Under the pieces are notes generated by a model. That model was not told the origin of the DNA. It made no database searches and saw only the letters and a program-made list of their open reading frames with translations. DNA of 64,000 nt, taken from assembly GCA_036015235.1 (NCBI GenBank), contig CP107926.1:682001-746000 (forward strand), read 5' to 3'. This DNA comes from Streptomyces sp. NBC_00433. GTDB taxonomy: Bacteria; Actinomycetota; Actinomycetes; Streptomycetales; Streptomycetaceae. Below, piece by piece: positions 17,601-37,169 of the stretch. How positions within the stretch are numbered: the first letter of the stretch is position 1; the number at the start of each line of letters is the position of its first letter. The position numbers were made by a program, and so were the translations under genes.

Positions 17601-20293
17601 GCAGGGTGCGGACGCCGTCGAGGAAGCGGACCGCCTCGCGGGCCTGGGCGACCCAGTAGTCCGCGGTCAGCAGCTCCTCGCCCGCGACCGCGCCGGTGAC
17701 GTTGGAGACGACCGGGATGCGCGGCGGGTGGAAGTCCACCGTGCCCGCCACGGCCCGCAGTTCGTCCAGCGCGCCGTCCATGTGCGGGGAGTGGAAGGCG
17801 TGGCTGACCCGCAGCCGGGTGGCCTTGCCGCCCTGCGAGCGCCACTGCTCGGCCAGTTCGGTCGCGGCGTCCAGGTCGCCGGAGATCACCGTCGCGCCGG
17901 GAGCGTTGACCGCGCCGACCGTGACGCGGTCGGTGCGGCCGGCGAGCAGCGCGCGTACTTCCGCCTCGTCGGCGTCGAGGGAGAACATCGCACCGCCCGC
18001 GGGCATGGCGCCCATCAGCCGGCCGCGCGCGGCGACCAGGGCGGCGGCGTCGGCCAGCGAGAAGACGCCGGCGACGTGGGCGGCGGCCAGTTCGCCGATC
18101 GAGTGCCCGAGCACGTAGTCGGGGACCAGTCCGAAGGACTCCGCCAGCCGGTAGAGGGCGACTTCGAGCGCGAAGAGCGCGGGCTGCGTGTAGGCGGTGC
18201 GGTCGAGCAGCGCCGCCTCGTCGCTGCCGGGTACGGCGAACATCACCTCGCGCAGGGGCCGTTCGAGATGCGCGTCGAGTGCCGTGCACACCTCGTCGAG
18301 AGCGGCGGCGAAGGCGGGCTGCTCGCGGCGGAGCTCCGCGCCCCTGCCGGGGCGCTGGGCGCCCTGCCCGGTGAAGAGGAAGGCGGTCAGCGGCCGTTCA
18401 GCGGCCTCGCCGCGGACGAGCTGCGCGGCGTCGCTCCCCGCGGCGAGCGCGTCGAGGCCGCCGAGCAGCTCGGCGCGGCTCTCCCCGACGACCACGGCCC
18501 GGTGCTCGAAAACCGACCGCGTCGTGGCCAGCGCCAGCCCGATGTCCCCGGGCCTGGCGCCCTCGGCACGCGCCCGCAGCCGCCCGGCCATCTCCCGCAG
18601 GGCCGCGCCGGACCGCGCGGACAGCACCCACGGCACACCGCAGGCGGGAAGTCCGGTGCCTGCCGGGCCCGCGTCATCGGCCGGGCCGGGCGCGGCGCCC
18701 TGTCCCTCGGACGCGCCGGCGACACGCTCGGCATCCGACGGACTCGCGGTGCCGGGCGCCACCGGAGCCGCCGCGGTCGCGGCGGCCGCCCGGTCGGCCG
18801 GGGCAGGCCCTTCACCACCGGGCGCTGCGCCCCCGGCGTCCTGCGGCGTCCCGGCCGCCGGATTCCCGTCCGGGCCGGGCGTGTCCTGCGTGCCGGAGAG
18901 CGCGGGCGACACGCCCGGGTACGCCGGGGCGTCGGCGGGGGGCTCCTCCAGGATCACGTGGGCGTTGGTGCCGCTGATCCCGAAGGCCGAGACGCCGGCG
19001 CGGCGGGGGGTGGGGCCGGCGGGCCAGGGGGTGGGGGCGGTCAGCAGGGTGATCGCGCCGGACGACCAGTCGACGTGGTCGGAGGGGCGGTCGGTGTGGA
19101 GGGTGCGCGGGAGGACGCCGTGGTGCATGGCCATGACCATCTTGATGACGCCCGCGACGCCCGACGCGGCCTGCGAGTGGCCGAGGTTGGACTTGAGTGC
19201 GCCGAGCAGCAGCGGGCGGTCGGCCGGGCGGTCGGGGCCGAAGACCGACAGCAGGGCCTGCGCCTCGATCGGGTCGCCGAGCGTCGTACCGGTGCCGTGC
19301 GCCTCGACCGCGTCGATGTCGGCGGGCGCGAGCCGGGCCGCGGCGAGCGCCTGCCGGATGACGCGCTGCTGCGCGGGACCGCTCGGCGCGGTGAGACCGT
19401 TGCTGGCGCCGTCCTGGTTGACGGCGCTGCCGCGGATGACGGCGAGCACCCGGTGGCCCTTGCGCCGGGCGTCGGAGAGGCGTTCGAGGACGACGAGTCC
19501 CGCGCCCTCGCTCCACGCCGTGCCGTCCGCCGCGTCGGCGAACGGTTTGCACCGCCCGTCGGGCGCGAGCCCGCCCTGCGCGCCGAATTCCACGAACATC
19601 CCCGGCGTCGGCATCACCGCGGCCCCGCCCGCCAGGGCGACCCCGCACTCGCCGCGGCGCAGCGCCGCGCACGCGAGGTGCATCGCGACCAGCGACGAGG
19701 AGCACGCCGTGTCGATGCTGACGGCCGGGCCGCCCAGGCCCAGGCTGTAGGCGATCCGGCCGGACGCCACGCTGGTCGACCTGCCGGTGAGCAGGTGCCC
19801 TTCGAACCCGGCGGGCGGTTCGTGCATCGGCGCGCAGTAGTCGTTGTGCACCAGGCCGGTGAAGACGCCGGCGTCGCCGCCGCGCAGGGTGCCGGGGTCG
19901 ATGCCGGCGTGTTCGAAGGCCTCCCAGGCCAGTTCGAGCAGCAGCCGCTGCTGCGGGTCGACGGCGACGGCCTCGCGGGGCGAGATCCCGAAGAAGGCGG
20001 CGTCGAACCCGGCGACGTCGGCGAGGAAGCCGCCGCCCGCGGCGGGCGCGTCGCCGGCCCGGCGCAGCGCGTCGAGGTCCCACCCGCGGTCCTCGGGGAA
20101 GCCGCCGATCGCGTCGGTCCCGTCGGCGGCCACCCGCCACAGGTCGTCGGGGTCGGCCACGTCGCCGGGATAGCGGCAGGCCATGCCGACGATCGCCACC
20201 GGCTCGGTGTCGCGGGCCTCCTGGTCGCGTAACCGCTGGTGTGCCTCGGCCAGGCGTGACGTGGCGGTCTTGAGGTAGCTGCGGAGCTTGGCT

Positions 20294-20304
<11 letters not shown>
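14620..20304 (-). CDS. Type I PKS module: KS-AT-DH-KR-ACP
   Basis: This 1894-residue protein holds one extension module. An N-terminal coiled-coil docking segment (1-33) leads into a KS with DTACSSSL (Cys near 199), HGTGT and SNLGHSQ. The AT has GHSIGE and HAFH, the malonyl-CoA signature. The DH has an intact HxxxGxxxxP motif ([10 protein letters not shown], near 1040) and a DPPLLDA Asp. The KR (NADPH loop TGAFGGLG near 1518, Tyr near 1656) has a TDD loop, suggesting a B-type hydroxyl. The ACP has [11 protein letters not shown] (Ser near 1829). No ER is present, so the module should leave a trans alkene. The acidic C-terminal tail ([14 protein letters not shown]) could be the short linear motif bound by the TubC-type domains of the NRPSs. 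It overlaps the upstream PKS by 11 bases. Confidence 0.95.
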
Positions 20305-29839
<9,535 letters not shown>

Positions 29840-30117
29840 CCGGATGCCCTCCCAGACGGTCGCGGTCGGGCACGGCAACGGCAGGCGGCAGCGACCACCC
29901 CCGTACCTGCACCTCGAACCTCGATGTTCCGAACTCCCGGCTCAGACGCTACGGCTGGGCCGATGCGGGGGCATCGCGCAGATTGCTGGCTTGGGCGGCG
30001 CCGTCCGGCTGCCGCCGCGCACCCGCTTTGCGCCCGCTGCCTGGCGGAACTCCGCCACACCGTGACGGGCGGCGGCGCGGATCGTTGAGGTGTCGACACC
30101 AGGCAACGAGGAGATGT
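29840..30117. promoter_or_regulatory. Divergent intergenic region between PKS operon and methyltransferase
   Basis: This 278-bp gap must hold the promoter of the leftward PKS-NRPS operon and of the rightward methyltransferase. A perfect 12-bp palindrome, GGTGTCGACACC, lies at 30089-30100, just before the methyltransferase ribosome-binding site, and could be an operator. I see no convincing sigma-70 hexamers on either strand and no open frame worth calling. Confidence 0.4.
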
Positions 30118-30960
30118 GTGCACAGCATCGTCAACATCGAGCAGGCGGCAGCCTGGAACGGTGACGAAGGCGTCCACTGGGCGGATCACCAGGCGGACTA
30201 CGACGCCGTCAACAGCGGCTTCAACGAGGCGCTGTTCGCGGCCGCCCTGGTCGGCGACCGGGACCGGGTGCTCGATGTCGGGTGCGGCAACGGGCAGGTC
30301 ACCCGGCTCGCCGCCCGCCGCGCCGAGTGGGGCCACGCGGTCGGCGTCGACCTGTCGGCGCCGATACTGCGCCGCGCGCGGGCCATGGCGGTCGTCGAGG
30401 ACGTCACCAACGTCGAGTTCGTGCAGGGCGACGCCCAGGTCCATGCCTTTCCCGACGGCCGCTTCGACGTCGCCGTCAGCCGCTTCGGCGTGATGTTCTT
30501 CGCCGACCCGGTCGCCGCCTTCCGCAACGTGCGCCGCGCGCTGCGGCCCGGCGGGCGGCTGGCCTTCCTGTGCCTGCAGCCCATGGAGCGCAACGAGATC
30601 GGCTCGGTCCTCAGCTCCTTCACCCGCCGCCACACGCCCGCCGGGTCCCCCGTCAGGCCCGCCGACCTGGCCGGCGCCTTCTCCCTCGCCGACCCGTCGG
30701 CGGCCACGGCGCTGCTCGAACGCGCCGGCTTCCACGACGTCGCCGCCACCGGCGTCGAGGCACCCCAGACCTGGGGCAGGGACGCGGTCTCGGCCGCCCG
30801 CTTCCTCGCCGGCTGGGGCCCGGTCCGCGCCATCTTCCCGGCCGAGCCGCACTCCTGCGACGGGGCCCATGCGGACCTCTACGAGGCCCTGACGGCGTAC
30901 GAGACCCCCGCGGGTGTCCGGCTCACCGGCGCGGCCTGGCTCGTGACGGCCACCGCCTGA
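30118..30960 (+). CDS. Class I SAM-dependent methyltransferase, cluster-associated
   Basis: The 280-residue product has the SAM-binding loop VLDVGCGNGQVT, the acidic residue VGVDLS after strand 2, GDAQVHAFPDGRFD (motif II region) and FFADPVAAFRNVRRALRPGG, which is typical of UbiE/methyltransf_11-type enzymes. The N-terminus IEQAAAWNGDEGVHWA resembles many stand-alone small-molecule methyltransferases. The chosen start is GTG 30118, with AGGAG four bases upstream; the frame itself is open further upstream. No methyltransferase domain is present in the PKS or NRPS proteins, and this gene is divergent from the operon, so it may methylate the product (carboxyl, thiol or ring nitrogen). That role is inference; it could also be an unrelated flanking gene. 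Confidence 0.8.
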   Translation: MHSIVNIEQAAAWNGDEGVHWADHQADYDAVNSGFNEALFAAALVGDRDRVLDVGCGNGQVTRLAARRAEWGHAVGVDLSAPILRRARAMAVVEDVTNVEFVQGDAQVHAFPDGRFDVAVSRFGVMFFADPVAAFRNVRRALRPGGRLAFLCLQPMERNEIGSVLSSFTRRHTPAGSPVRPADLAGAFSLADPSAATALLERAGFHDVAATGVEAPQTWGRDAVSAARFLAGWGPVRAIFPAEPHSCDGAHADLYEALTAYETPAGVRLTGAAWLVTATA

Positions 30961-31069
30961 GGCCTGCCACGGCCGGCGGCCGCGTACAACCAATCGACCT
31001 GACGGGTGGTCGGACGGGGTGGGGGCGCAAGGACGGCGTCCCGCGCTGTCCGACCGGGAGGAACCCTTC

Positions 31070-32872
31070 TTGCTTTCCCACCGCACCCGTCGCCGCCGTC
31101 TGGGCACGGCCGTCGCCACCGTTCTCGCCGCCACCCTCGGCGCCGCCTCGCTGACCGCCGCCCCCGCGGGCGCGGCGGAGGGGTCGGGCGCCCCGCTCCC
31201 GATGGTGCCCGGCGCCACCCTGGCGTCCGCGGGCTCCCTGGGCTTCCTGACCCGGGTCCCGCACAGCTACCAGGGCGGCGAGGACGGCAAGCTCCGCTGG
31301 ACCCCCTACGCGGGCGGGGCGACCCGCGACACGCTCTACGACGAGGTCGAGGGGATCGCGGAGCCGGCGGGGGACACGGTCGTCACGGCGAGCGAGATCT
31401 TCGGGACCAAGGCGCTGGACATGGCCACCGGCGTGTCGTTCGGCATGCGGCCGGTCGACGACGGCATGGACAGCCTCTTCGCCGGCGCCGCGAGCTCGGC
31501 CCTCTTCGTCCGCGGGGCCTCGCACCTGTGGCTGGAGACCGCGGACGCCGAACCGCGTGCCGTGCGGGGCCTGCCGGAGAAGACCGGCTACGACCGGGTG
31601 CAGCCGGGCGACGCCACGCACGCGCTGCTCGGCACCCGGACCGCGGACGGCGGCAGGCGCATCGCCCTCATCGACCTGGCCGACGCCACCCTCGGCTTCC
31701 CCTTCCCGCCGCAGGCACGCGACGCCGTGGTCTCCGGCAACCGCCTGGCCTGGGTCGAGGACGACACCGCCGCGAACACCCTCCGAGTGGTCGTCAGGGA
31801 CCGGGCCACCGGCGCCGACACCGTCGTGCCCGTGCCGGGGAGCACGGCGGGAGCGGACCCGGCGATCGGCCTGCTGGGCGACTGGGTGATCTGCGGGGCG
31901 GTCGCCCTGCACATCGGGACCGGCGAGAAGGTCGCGCTCCTCGACCGCGCCGACGCCTCGTTCGGCATCCCCGACGGCAGCGGGCAGATCGTCCAGGGCA
32001 GCAGCGCCACCGAGGGCGCGGGCGTCTTCCGCGTCTCGACCGGCGCGGACGGCCGCCCGGTGGTGCGGCTCCTGGCGCACGCGGGCACCGCCACCTCCGC
32101 CCTGCACGACTTCGACGACGACGGCCTCGCCGACGTGCTGGGCCGGGACTCCGCGGGCGTGCTGTGGCGGGACAGCGCCGGGGACGGGCTCCCGCGGACG
32201 CGGATCGGCGGCGGCTGGCAGATCTACGACAAGATCGAGTCCGTCGGCGCCGTCGCGGGGGTCGACAGCCCCGACTTCCTCCCCAAGCTGGTCGCCCGGG
32301 ACAAGGACGGGGTCCTCTGGCTGTACACGGGCCGGGAGGACGGCGGCTTCGCCCCTCGGGTGCGGATCGGCGGCGGCTGGCAGGCGTACACCCACATCGC
32401 CGGCGGCAGCGACCTCACCGGCGACGGCCTCCCCGACCTCGTGGCCGTCGACCCGGCCGGGGTGCTCTGGCTCTACCGCAGCACCGGCGACGCCGCCCGC
32501 CCCTTCGGGACCCGCAAGAACATCGGGACCGGCTGGAACATCTACAACGAGCTGACCGCCGTCGGGAACTTCGCCGGGGCGCCCGCGGGCGACCTCGTCG
32601 CCCGGGACAATGACGGCGTCCTGTGGCTCTACCTCAGCAAGGGCGACGGGACCTTCACGCAGCGCACGAAGATCGGCGGCGGCTGGCAGGGCTACTCGCA
32701 CCTCATCGGCGCCGGCGACGTCGACCACGACGGCAAGGCCGACCTCCTCGCCTCCTATCCCGGTACGAACACCGTCTACCTCTACACCGGGACCGGCGAC
32801 CGCAACCGCCCGGTCGAGAACCGGGTGGTCTCCGACGCCCAGACGGGCTACGCCTACGACCACCTGGCCTGA
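31070..32872 (+). CDS. Secreted FG-GAP/VCBS-repeat protein
   Basis: The 600-residue product begins with a Sec signal peptide: an Arg-rich n-region (RTRRRRLG), a hydrophobic core and an APAGA cleavage site. The first half is beta-rich with no domain I can name. The second half has VCBS/FG-GAP-type repeats, each with a calcium-binding loop such as DFDDDGLADV, DLTGDGLPDL or DVDHDGKADL, and the recurring IGGGWQ..Y element, forming part of a beta-propeller. Such proteins are common in Streptomyces secretomes and are often encoded in several copies; their roles are mostly unknown. The TTG at 31070 is chosen because GGGAGG lies eight bases before it and the signal peptide starts there. Confidence 0.85.
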   Translation: MLSHRTRRRRLGTAVATVLAATLGAASLTAAPAGAAEGSGAPLPMVPGATLASAGSLGFLTRVPHSYQGGEDGKLRWTPYAGGATRDTLYDEVEGIAEPAGDTVVTASEIFGTKALDMATGVSFGMRPVDDGMDSLFAGAASSALFVRGASHLWLETADAEPRAVRGLPEKTGYDRVQPGDATHALLGTRTADGGRRIALIDLADATLGFPFPPQARDAVVSGNRLAWVEDDTAANTLRVVVRDRATGADTVVPVPGSTAGADPAIGLLGDWVICGAVALHIGTGEKVALLDRADASFGIPDGSGQIVQGSSATEGAGVFRVSTGADGRPVVRLLAHAGTATSALHDFDDDGLADVLGRDSAGVLWRDSAGDGLPRTRIGGGWQIYDKIESVGAVAGVDSPDFLPKLVARDKDGVLWLYTGREDGGFAPRVRIGGGWQAYTHIAGGSDLTGDGLPDLVAVDPAGVLWLYRSTGDAARPFGTRKNIGTGWNIYNELTAVGNFAGAPAGDLVARDNDGVLWLYLSKGDGTFTQRTKIGGGWQGYSHLIGAGDVDHDGKADLLASYPGTNTVYLYTGTGDRNRPVENRVVSDAQTGYAYDHLA

Positions 32873-32886
32873 ACCGGGGGGAAGCG

Positions 32887-33417
32887 TCAGCCGGCCTCGC
32901 CGGCCGCCGCCGGGTCGGCCGGCTTGGCGGCCGGCGGTGTGAGCGGCACGCCCCGCAGGAGCTGGACCATCACGGTCAGCACGCCGGCCATGACGCACTG
33001 GTCGCTGAGGTTGAAGATGCCTCCGTGCCCGACCTGGATGAAGTCAAGCACCGCTCCCCGTCCGAAACCGGGGGTGCGGAAGATGCGGTCCGCGAGGTTG
33101 CCGCCGGCCCCGGCGAAGATCAGGCCGAGGCCGGCGGCCCAGCCGGGGGTCCGCACCTGGGGGGCCGTGCGGGCGATGAAGGCGAGGACGCCGATCGCCA
33201 GCACCGTGAAGACCAGGGTGGCGCGCGGCGCGAAGGATCCGGCGGCACCGGAATTGCGGTAGGCGGTGAAGGTGAGGTGGCCGCCGAGCAGGTGGCTCGG
33301 CGGGTGGCCCTCGACGGCCACGGCCGCGATGGCCTTGGTGACCTGGTCGAGCGCGAGCCCCGCCGCCGCCGTGATCCACAGCACCCGCTGTGCCACTCGC
33401 CCGCCAGAAGTCGGCAT
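32887..33417 (-). CDS. lspA: Lipoprotein signal peptidase (signal peptidase II)
   Basis: This 176-residue membrane protein has the LspA pattern: [10 protein letters not shown] after the first transmembrane helix, [14 protein letters not shown], then [12 protein letters not shown] and [21 protein letters not shown], which supply the two catalytic aspartates (in NLADR and FNLSD). Four membrane segments are visible. The enzyme cleaves the signal peptide of diacylglyceryl-modified prolipoproteins at the membrane, for example the lipoprotein at 44100-45140. The C-terminal tail is Pro/Ala-rich. The ATG has no neighbouring operon partners and converges with the FG-GAP gene, with only 14 bases between their stops. 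Confidence 0.93.
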   Translation of the reverse strand: MPTSGGRVAQRVLWITAAAGLALDQVTKAIAAVAVEGHPPSHLLGGHLTFTAYRNSGAAGSFAPRATLVFTVLAIGVLAFIARTAPQVRTPGWAAGLGLIFAGAGGNLADRIFRTPGFGRGAVLDFIQVGHGGIFNLSDQCVMAGVLTVMVQLLRGVPLTPPAAKPADPAAAGEAG

Positions 33418-33587
33418 GGGCAGCCTCCCGCGTGTCCGTCACCGTACCGTCCCGTCGAGCGTACGCCCGACCCCTGGCAGCCCCCTATCGTGGCAAAATC
33501 TTCCATATCCCCCCGAACGGCCCTACTGCGGCGGGCGGCGGGCGGGAAGGCTGGTGCGGACGACACCGTCCCCGCCTGGAGGTCCCG

Positions 33588-35975
33588 ATGCCCGACGCGT
33601 CCACCACCCGCCCGCCCGCGGCCCTGCCCGAGGACGAGCTGCGGGCGCTCGACGCCCACTGGCGGGCGTCGAACTACCTCGCGGTCGGCCAGATCTACCT
33701 GATGGGCAACGCGCTGCTGACCGAGCCGCTGCGGCCCGAGCACATCAAGCCGCGCCTGCTGGGGCACTGGGGCACCTCGCCGGGGCTGAACCTGGTCCAC
33801 ACCCACCTCAACCGGGTGGTCCGGGCCCGCGACCTGGACGCGATCTGCGTGTGGGGGCCCGGCCACGGCGGCCCCGCCGTGCTGGCCAACTCCTGGATCG
33901 AGGGCAGCTACACCGAGGCCTACCCCGAGATCACCAGGGACGCCGTCGGGATGGCGCGGCTCTTCCGGCAGTTCTCCTTCCCCGGCGGCGTCCCCTCGCA
34001 TGTCGCCCCGGAGACGCCCGGCTCCATCCACGAGGGCGGCGAGCTGGGGTATTCCCTCTCGCACGCCTACGGCGCCGCGTTCGACAACCCCGGCCTCGTG
34101 GTCGCCTGCGTCATCGGCGACGGCGAGGCGGAGACCGGGCCCCTGGCCGCCTCCTGGCACTCCGACAAATTCCTCGACCCCGTCCACGACGGCGCCGTAC
34201 TGCCGATCCTGCACCTGAACGGCTACAAGATCGCCAACCCCGCCGTACTGGCCCGCCTCCCCCGGCAGGAGCTGGACGACCTGCTGCGCGGCTACGGCCA
34301 CGACCCGATCCACGTCACCGGCGACGACCCCATGGCCGTCCACCAGCTGATGGCCGCCGCGATGGACACCGCCCTGGACCGTATCGCCGCCTTCCAGCGC
34401 GCCGCCCGCGAGCAGGGCGCGACCGAGCGGCCGCGCTGGCCAATGATCGTGCTGCGCACCCCGAAGGGCTGGACAGGACCCGCCGAGGTCGACGGCCTGC
34501 CCGTCGAGGGCACCTGGCGGGCCCACCAGGTGCCGCTCCCCGCGGTGCGGGACAACCCGGACCACCTGCGGCAGCTGGAGGAGTGGCTGCGCTCCTACCG
34601 CCCCGACGAACTCTTCGACGCCGACGGCCTCCCCAGCCCGCAGGTGCTCGCGTGCGTCCCCGAGGGCGCCCGCAGGCTGGGCGCGAACCCGCACGCCAAC
34701 GGCGGGGCGCTGCTGCGGGACCTGCCGCTGCCGCCGCTGAACGACTTCGCCGTGCCCGTCGACACCCCGGGCGCCACCCTGCACGAGGCGACCCGCGTGC
34801 TGGGCGCGATGCTGGAGCGGGTCATGGCCGACACGGCGGAGCGCCGCAACTTCCGGCTGGTCGGCCCGGACGAGACGGCGTCCAACCGGCTGCAGGACGT
34901 CTACGGGGCGACGGGCAAGGCCTGGCAGGCCGAGGTCCTGGACGTGGACGAGGACCTGGACCGGCACGGGCGGGTGATGGAGATCCTGTCCGAGCACACC
35001 TGCCAGGGCTGGCTGGAGGGCTACCTGCTGACCGGCAGGCACGGCCTCTTCTCCTGCTACGAGGCCTTCGTGCACATCGTCGACTCGATGGTCAACCAGC
35101 ACATCAAGTGGCTGCGCACCACCCGCGACCTGCCCTGGCGCCGCCCGATCGCCTCGCTCAACTACCTGCTCACCTCGCACGTCTGGCGGCAGGACCACAA
35201 CGGCTTCTCCCACCAGGACCCGGGCTTCATCGACCATGTGCTCAACAAGGCGCCCGAGGTCGTCCGCGTCTACCTCCCGCCGGACACCAACACCCTGCTC
35301 TCGGTGGCCGACCACGTCCTGGCCTCCCGGGACTACGTCAACGTCGTCGTGGCCGGCAAGCAGCCCGGCTTCGACTGGCTGTCGATGGACGCCGCCCGCG
35401 CCCACTGCGCCCGCGGCGCGGGGCTGTGGGAGTGGGCCGGCACCGAGGACGTCCGCCGAGGACCCGACGTCGTCCTGGCCTGCGCCGGCGACGTACCGAC
35501 CCTGGAAGTGCTGGCGGCGGCCCAGCTGTTGCGCCACCACCTGCCCCAACTCGGCGTCCGGGTCGTCAACATCGTCGACCTCGCCCGCCTGATGCCGCAC
35601 GACGAGCACCCGCACGGCATGACGGACGCCGAATACGACGCCCTCTTCACCCCTGACAAGCCGGTCATCCTCGCCTACCACGGCTACCCCTGGCTCATCC
35701 ACCGCCTGGCCTACCGCCGCACCGGCCACGCCAACCTCCATGTGCGCGGCTACAAGGAGATCGGCACGACGACCACGCCCTTCGACATGGTCCTGCGCAA
35801 CGACCTCGACCGCTACCGCCTGGTCATGGACGTCATCGACCGCGTCCCCGGCCTGCCGGTGACCGCTGCCGCCGTACGCCAGCGGATGGAGGAGGTGCGC
35901 CTGCGGCACCACGGCTGGGTCCGCGAGTACGGCACCGACCTGCCCGAGGTCGCCGACTGGGCCTGGCAGGACTGA
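33588..35975 (+). CDS. xfp: Xylulose-5-phosphate/fructose-6-phosphate phosphoketolase
   Basis: The 795-residue product matches the full length of bacterial phosphoketolases. It has [11 protein letters not shown] and [11 protein letters not shown] near the N-terminus, the thiamine-diphosphate motif [19 protein letters not shown], and a C-terminal section with [11 protein letters not shown] and [16 protein letters not shown]. It cleaves xylulose 5-phosphate (and often fructose 6-phosphate) with phosphate to acetyl phosphate plus a shorter sugar phosphate, in the cytosol. The ATG at 33588 has TGGAGG five bases upstream; the frame runs further upstream but across the lspA promoter region. It is monocistronic. 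It could feed acetyl units into polyketide precursor supply, but nothing here shows a link to the cluster. Confidence 0.95.
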   Translation: MPDASTTRPPAALPEDELRALDAHWRASNYLAVGQIYLMGNALLTEPLRPEHIKPRLLGHWGTSPGLNLVHTHLNRVVRARDLDAICVWGPGHGGPAVLANSWIEGSYTEAYPEITRDAVGMARLFRQFSFPGGVPSHVAPETPGSIHEGGELGYSLSHAYGAAFDNPGLVVACVIGDGEAETGPLAASWHSDKFLDPVHDGAVLPILHLNGYKIANPAVLARLPRQELDDLLRGYGHDPIHVTGDDPMAVHQLMAAAMDTALDRIAAFQRAAREQGATERPRWPMIVLRTPKGWTGPAEVDGLPVEGTWRAHQVPLPAVRDNPDHLRQLEEWLRSYRPDELFDADGLPSPQVLACVPEGARRLGANPHANGGALLRDLPLPPLNDFAVPVDTPGATLHEATRVLGAMLERVMADTAERRNFRLVGPDETASNRLQDVYGATGKAWQAEVLDVDEDLDRHGRVMEILSEHTCQGWLEGYLLTGRHGLFSCYEAFVHIVDSMVNQHIKWLRTTRDLPWRRPIASLNYLLTSHVWRQDHNGFSHQDPGFIDHVLNKAPEVVRVYLPPDTNTLLSVADHVLASRDYVNVVVAGKQPGFDWLSMDAARAHCARGAGLWEWAGTEDVRRGPDVVLACAGDVPTLEVLAAAQLLRHHLPQLGVRVVNIVDLARLMPHDEHPHGMTDAEYDALFTPDKPVILAYHGYPWLIHRLAYRRTGHANLHVRGYKEIGTTTTPFDMVLRNDLDRYRLVMDVIDRVPGLPVTAAAVRQRMEEVRLRHHGWVREYGTDLPEVADWAWQD

Positions 35976-36052
35976 CCGGGCGGGAAAAGGGACCGGCAAA
36001 CGGGGGACCGGGCGGAAAAGGGACCGGGCGGGACTCACCGGTCGGGGAGAAG

Positions 36053-36098
36053 ACCGGTCCGCCGTCGCACCCCCCGTGGTGTGCGACGGCGGACCGGT
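36053..36098. terminator. Bidirectional terminator between phosphoketolase and LLM oxidoreductase
   Basis: A perfect 18-bp stem (36053-36070 with 36081-36098) with a 10-nt loop lies between two converging genes. Just before it, at 35976-36035, a short G-rich motif of the form GGCGGRAAAAGGGACCGG is present twice, of no evident function. Confidence 0.8.
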
Positions 36099-36134
36099 AC
36101 GGCCGGGCGGCGGGAGGACCGACCGTCCGGCCAG

Positions 36135-37169
36135 CTATCGGTCGTGCCGGGCGAAGGTCGACGCGAAGGCGTCGAGCTGGTTGTGCGGCAACTGGTAGGA
36201 GGACGGGCCGAGCAGGTAGAAGGACTCGATGCCGACACCCATGGCGGCGTCCACGCGCTTGCCGAGCTGGCCGGGGGTGCCGGCCAGCGTCAGGTGGGAC
36301 GCGAAGCGCTCGGCGTCGTCGTCGCCGATGTAGCGGTCGGCGATCGCGACGGCGAGGTCCCAGCTCTCCGCGTGGGTGATGTCGGGGTAGACGCCCTCGA
36401 CCACGTCGGGCACCTCGATGTCGATGCCGACCGCGCGCAGCGCGGCCCCGGCGCCGAGCTGGGCCATGGCCAGGCACAGCGGCTTGACCTGGCGGACGGC
36501 GTCGGCCTCGTCCTGGGTGACCAGGGTGTGCGCGGCCAGCACGACGTCGAGGTCGGCCAGGGTGCGGCCGGCGCGCTCGGCCCCGGCGCGGATGAAGCCG
36601 GTGCCGCGTTCGACCAGCGGCGGTGCGGTGCCCGCGGCGAGGATCACGCCGTCGGCGACCTCGCCGGCGAGCGCGAGCGCCTTGGGGCCGCTGGCCGCCA
36701 TGTAGACCGGCACCTCGCGGGCCGCGTGCCGGCGCAGCCGCATCGGCCGCTCGCCGTACGGGCCCGGCCAGCTGGCCTCCTCGCCGCGCAGCAGGCCGCG
36801 CAGCAGCGCGATGTTCTCGCGCATCCGGTGCAGCGGGGTGGGCCGCTTCCCGATGGTCTTCACCGAGCTGTCGCCGGTGCCGAAGGCGACCTTGACCCGG
36901 CCGCCGGAGATGTCGTCGACGGACGCGACGGCATTGGCGGTGACCGCGATGTGGCGGGTCTCGAAGTTGGTGACCGCGACGCCGATGCCGATGTGCTCGG
37001 TGCGGTCGGCGACCAGGGCCGCGGTGGTCCACACGTCGTGCCACAGGAACTGCGAGTCGGGGATCCACACCGTGTCGAGGCCCTCGGCCTCGGCCCGCCG
37101 GGCGAAGTCGGCGACCTCACGGGCGGGCGCGCAGGGCGGCAGGCGCAGGCCGAACCGGGGGGCGCTCAT
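36135..37169 (-). CDS. LLM-class flavin/F420-dependent oxidoreductase
   Basis: The 344-residue product has the luciferase-like TIM barrel: FGLRLPP at the N-terminus, ADFARRAEAEGLDTVWIPDS, ADRTEHIGIGVAVTN, SGGRVKVAFGTGDSSVKTIG and VPVYMAASGPKALALAGEVADGVIL. The last segment is typical of F420-dependent Mer/glucose-6-phosphate-dehydrogenase-like members and also occurs in FMN-dependent ones. It overlaps the alpha/beta-hydrolase gene by four bases (ATGA), so the two are made together. Because it sits in a catabolic locus with HyuAB, an importer and an acyl-CoA ligase, it may reduce or oxygenate a ring intermediate. The cofactor cannot be decided from sequence alone. Confidence 0.85.
   Translation of the reverse strand: MSAPRFGLRLPPCAPAREVADFARRAEAEGLDTVWIPDSQFLWHDVWTTAALVADRTEHIGIGVAVTNFETRHIAVTANAVASVDDISGGRVKVAFGTGDSSVKTIGKRPTPLHRMRENIALLRGLLRGEEASWPGPYGERPMRLRRHAAREVPVYMAASGPKALALAGEVADGVILAAGTAPPLVERGTGFIRAGAERAGRTLADLDVVLAAHTLVTQDEADAVRQVKPLCLAMAQLGAGAALRAVGIDIEVPDVVEGVYPDITHAESWDLAVAIADRYIGDDDAERFASHLTLAGTPGQLGKRVDAAMGVGIESFYLLGPSSYQLPHNQLDAFASTFARHDR

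Noticed and set aside
35976..36135. CRISPR-like or mobile-element repeats in the gap after phosphoketolase
   Set aside because: There are only two short G-rich copies and a terminator hairpin, with no spacers, no transposase and no target duplications. No insertion sequence, integrase or attachment site was seen anywhere in the window.
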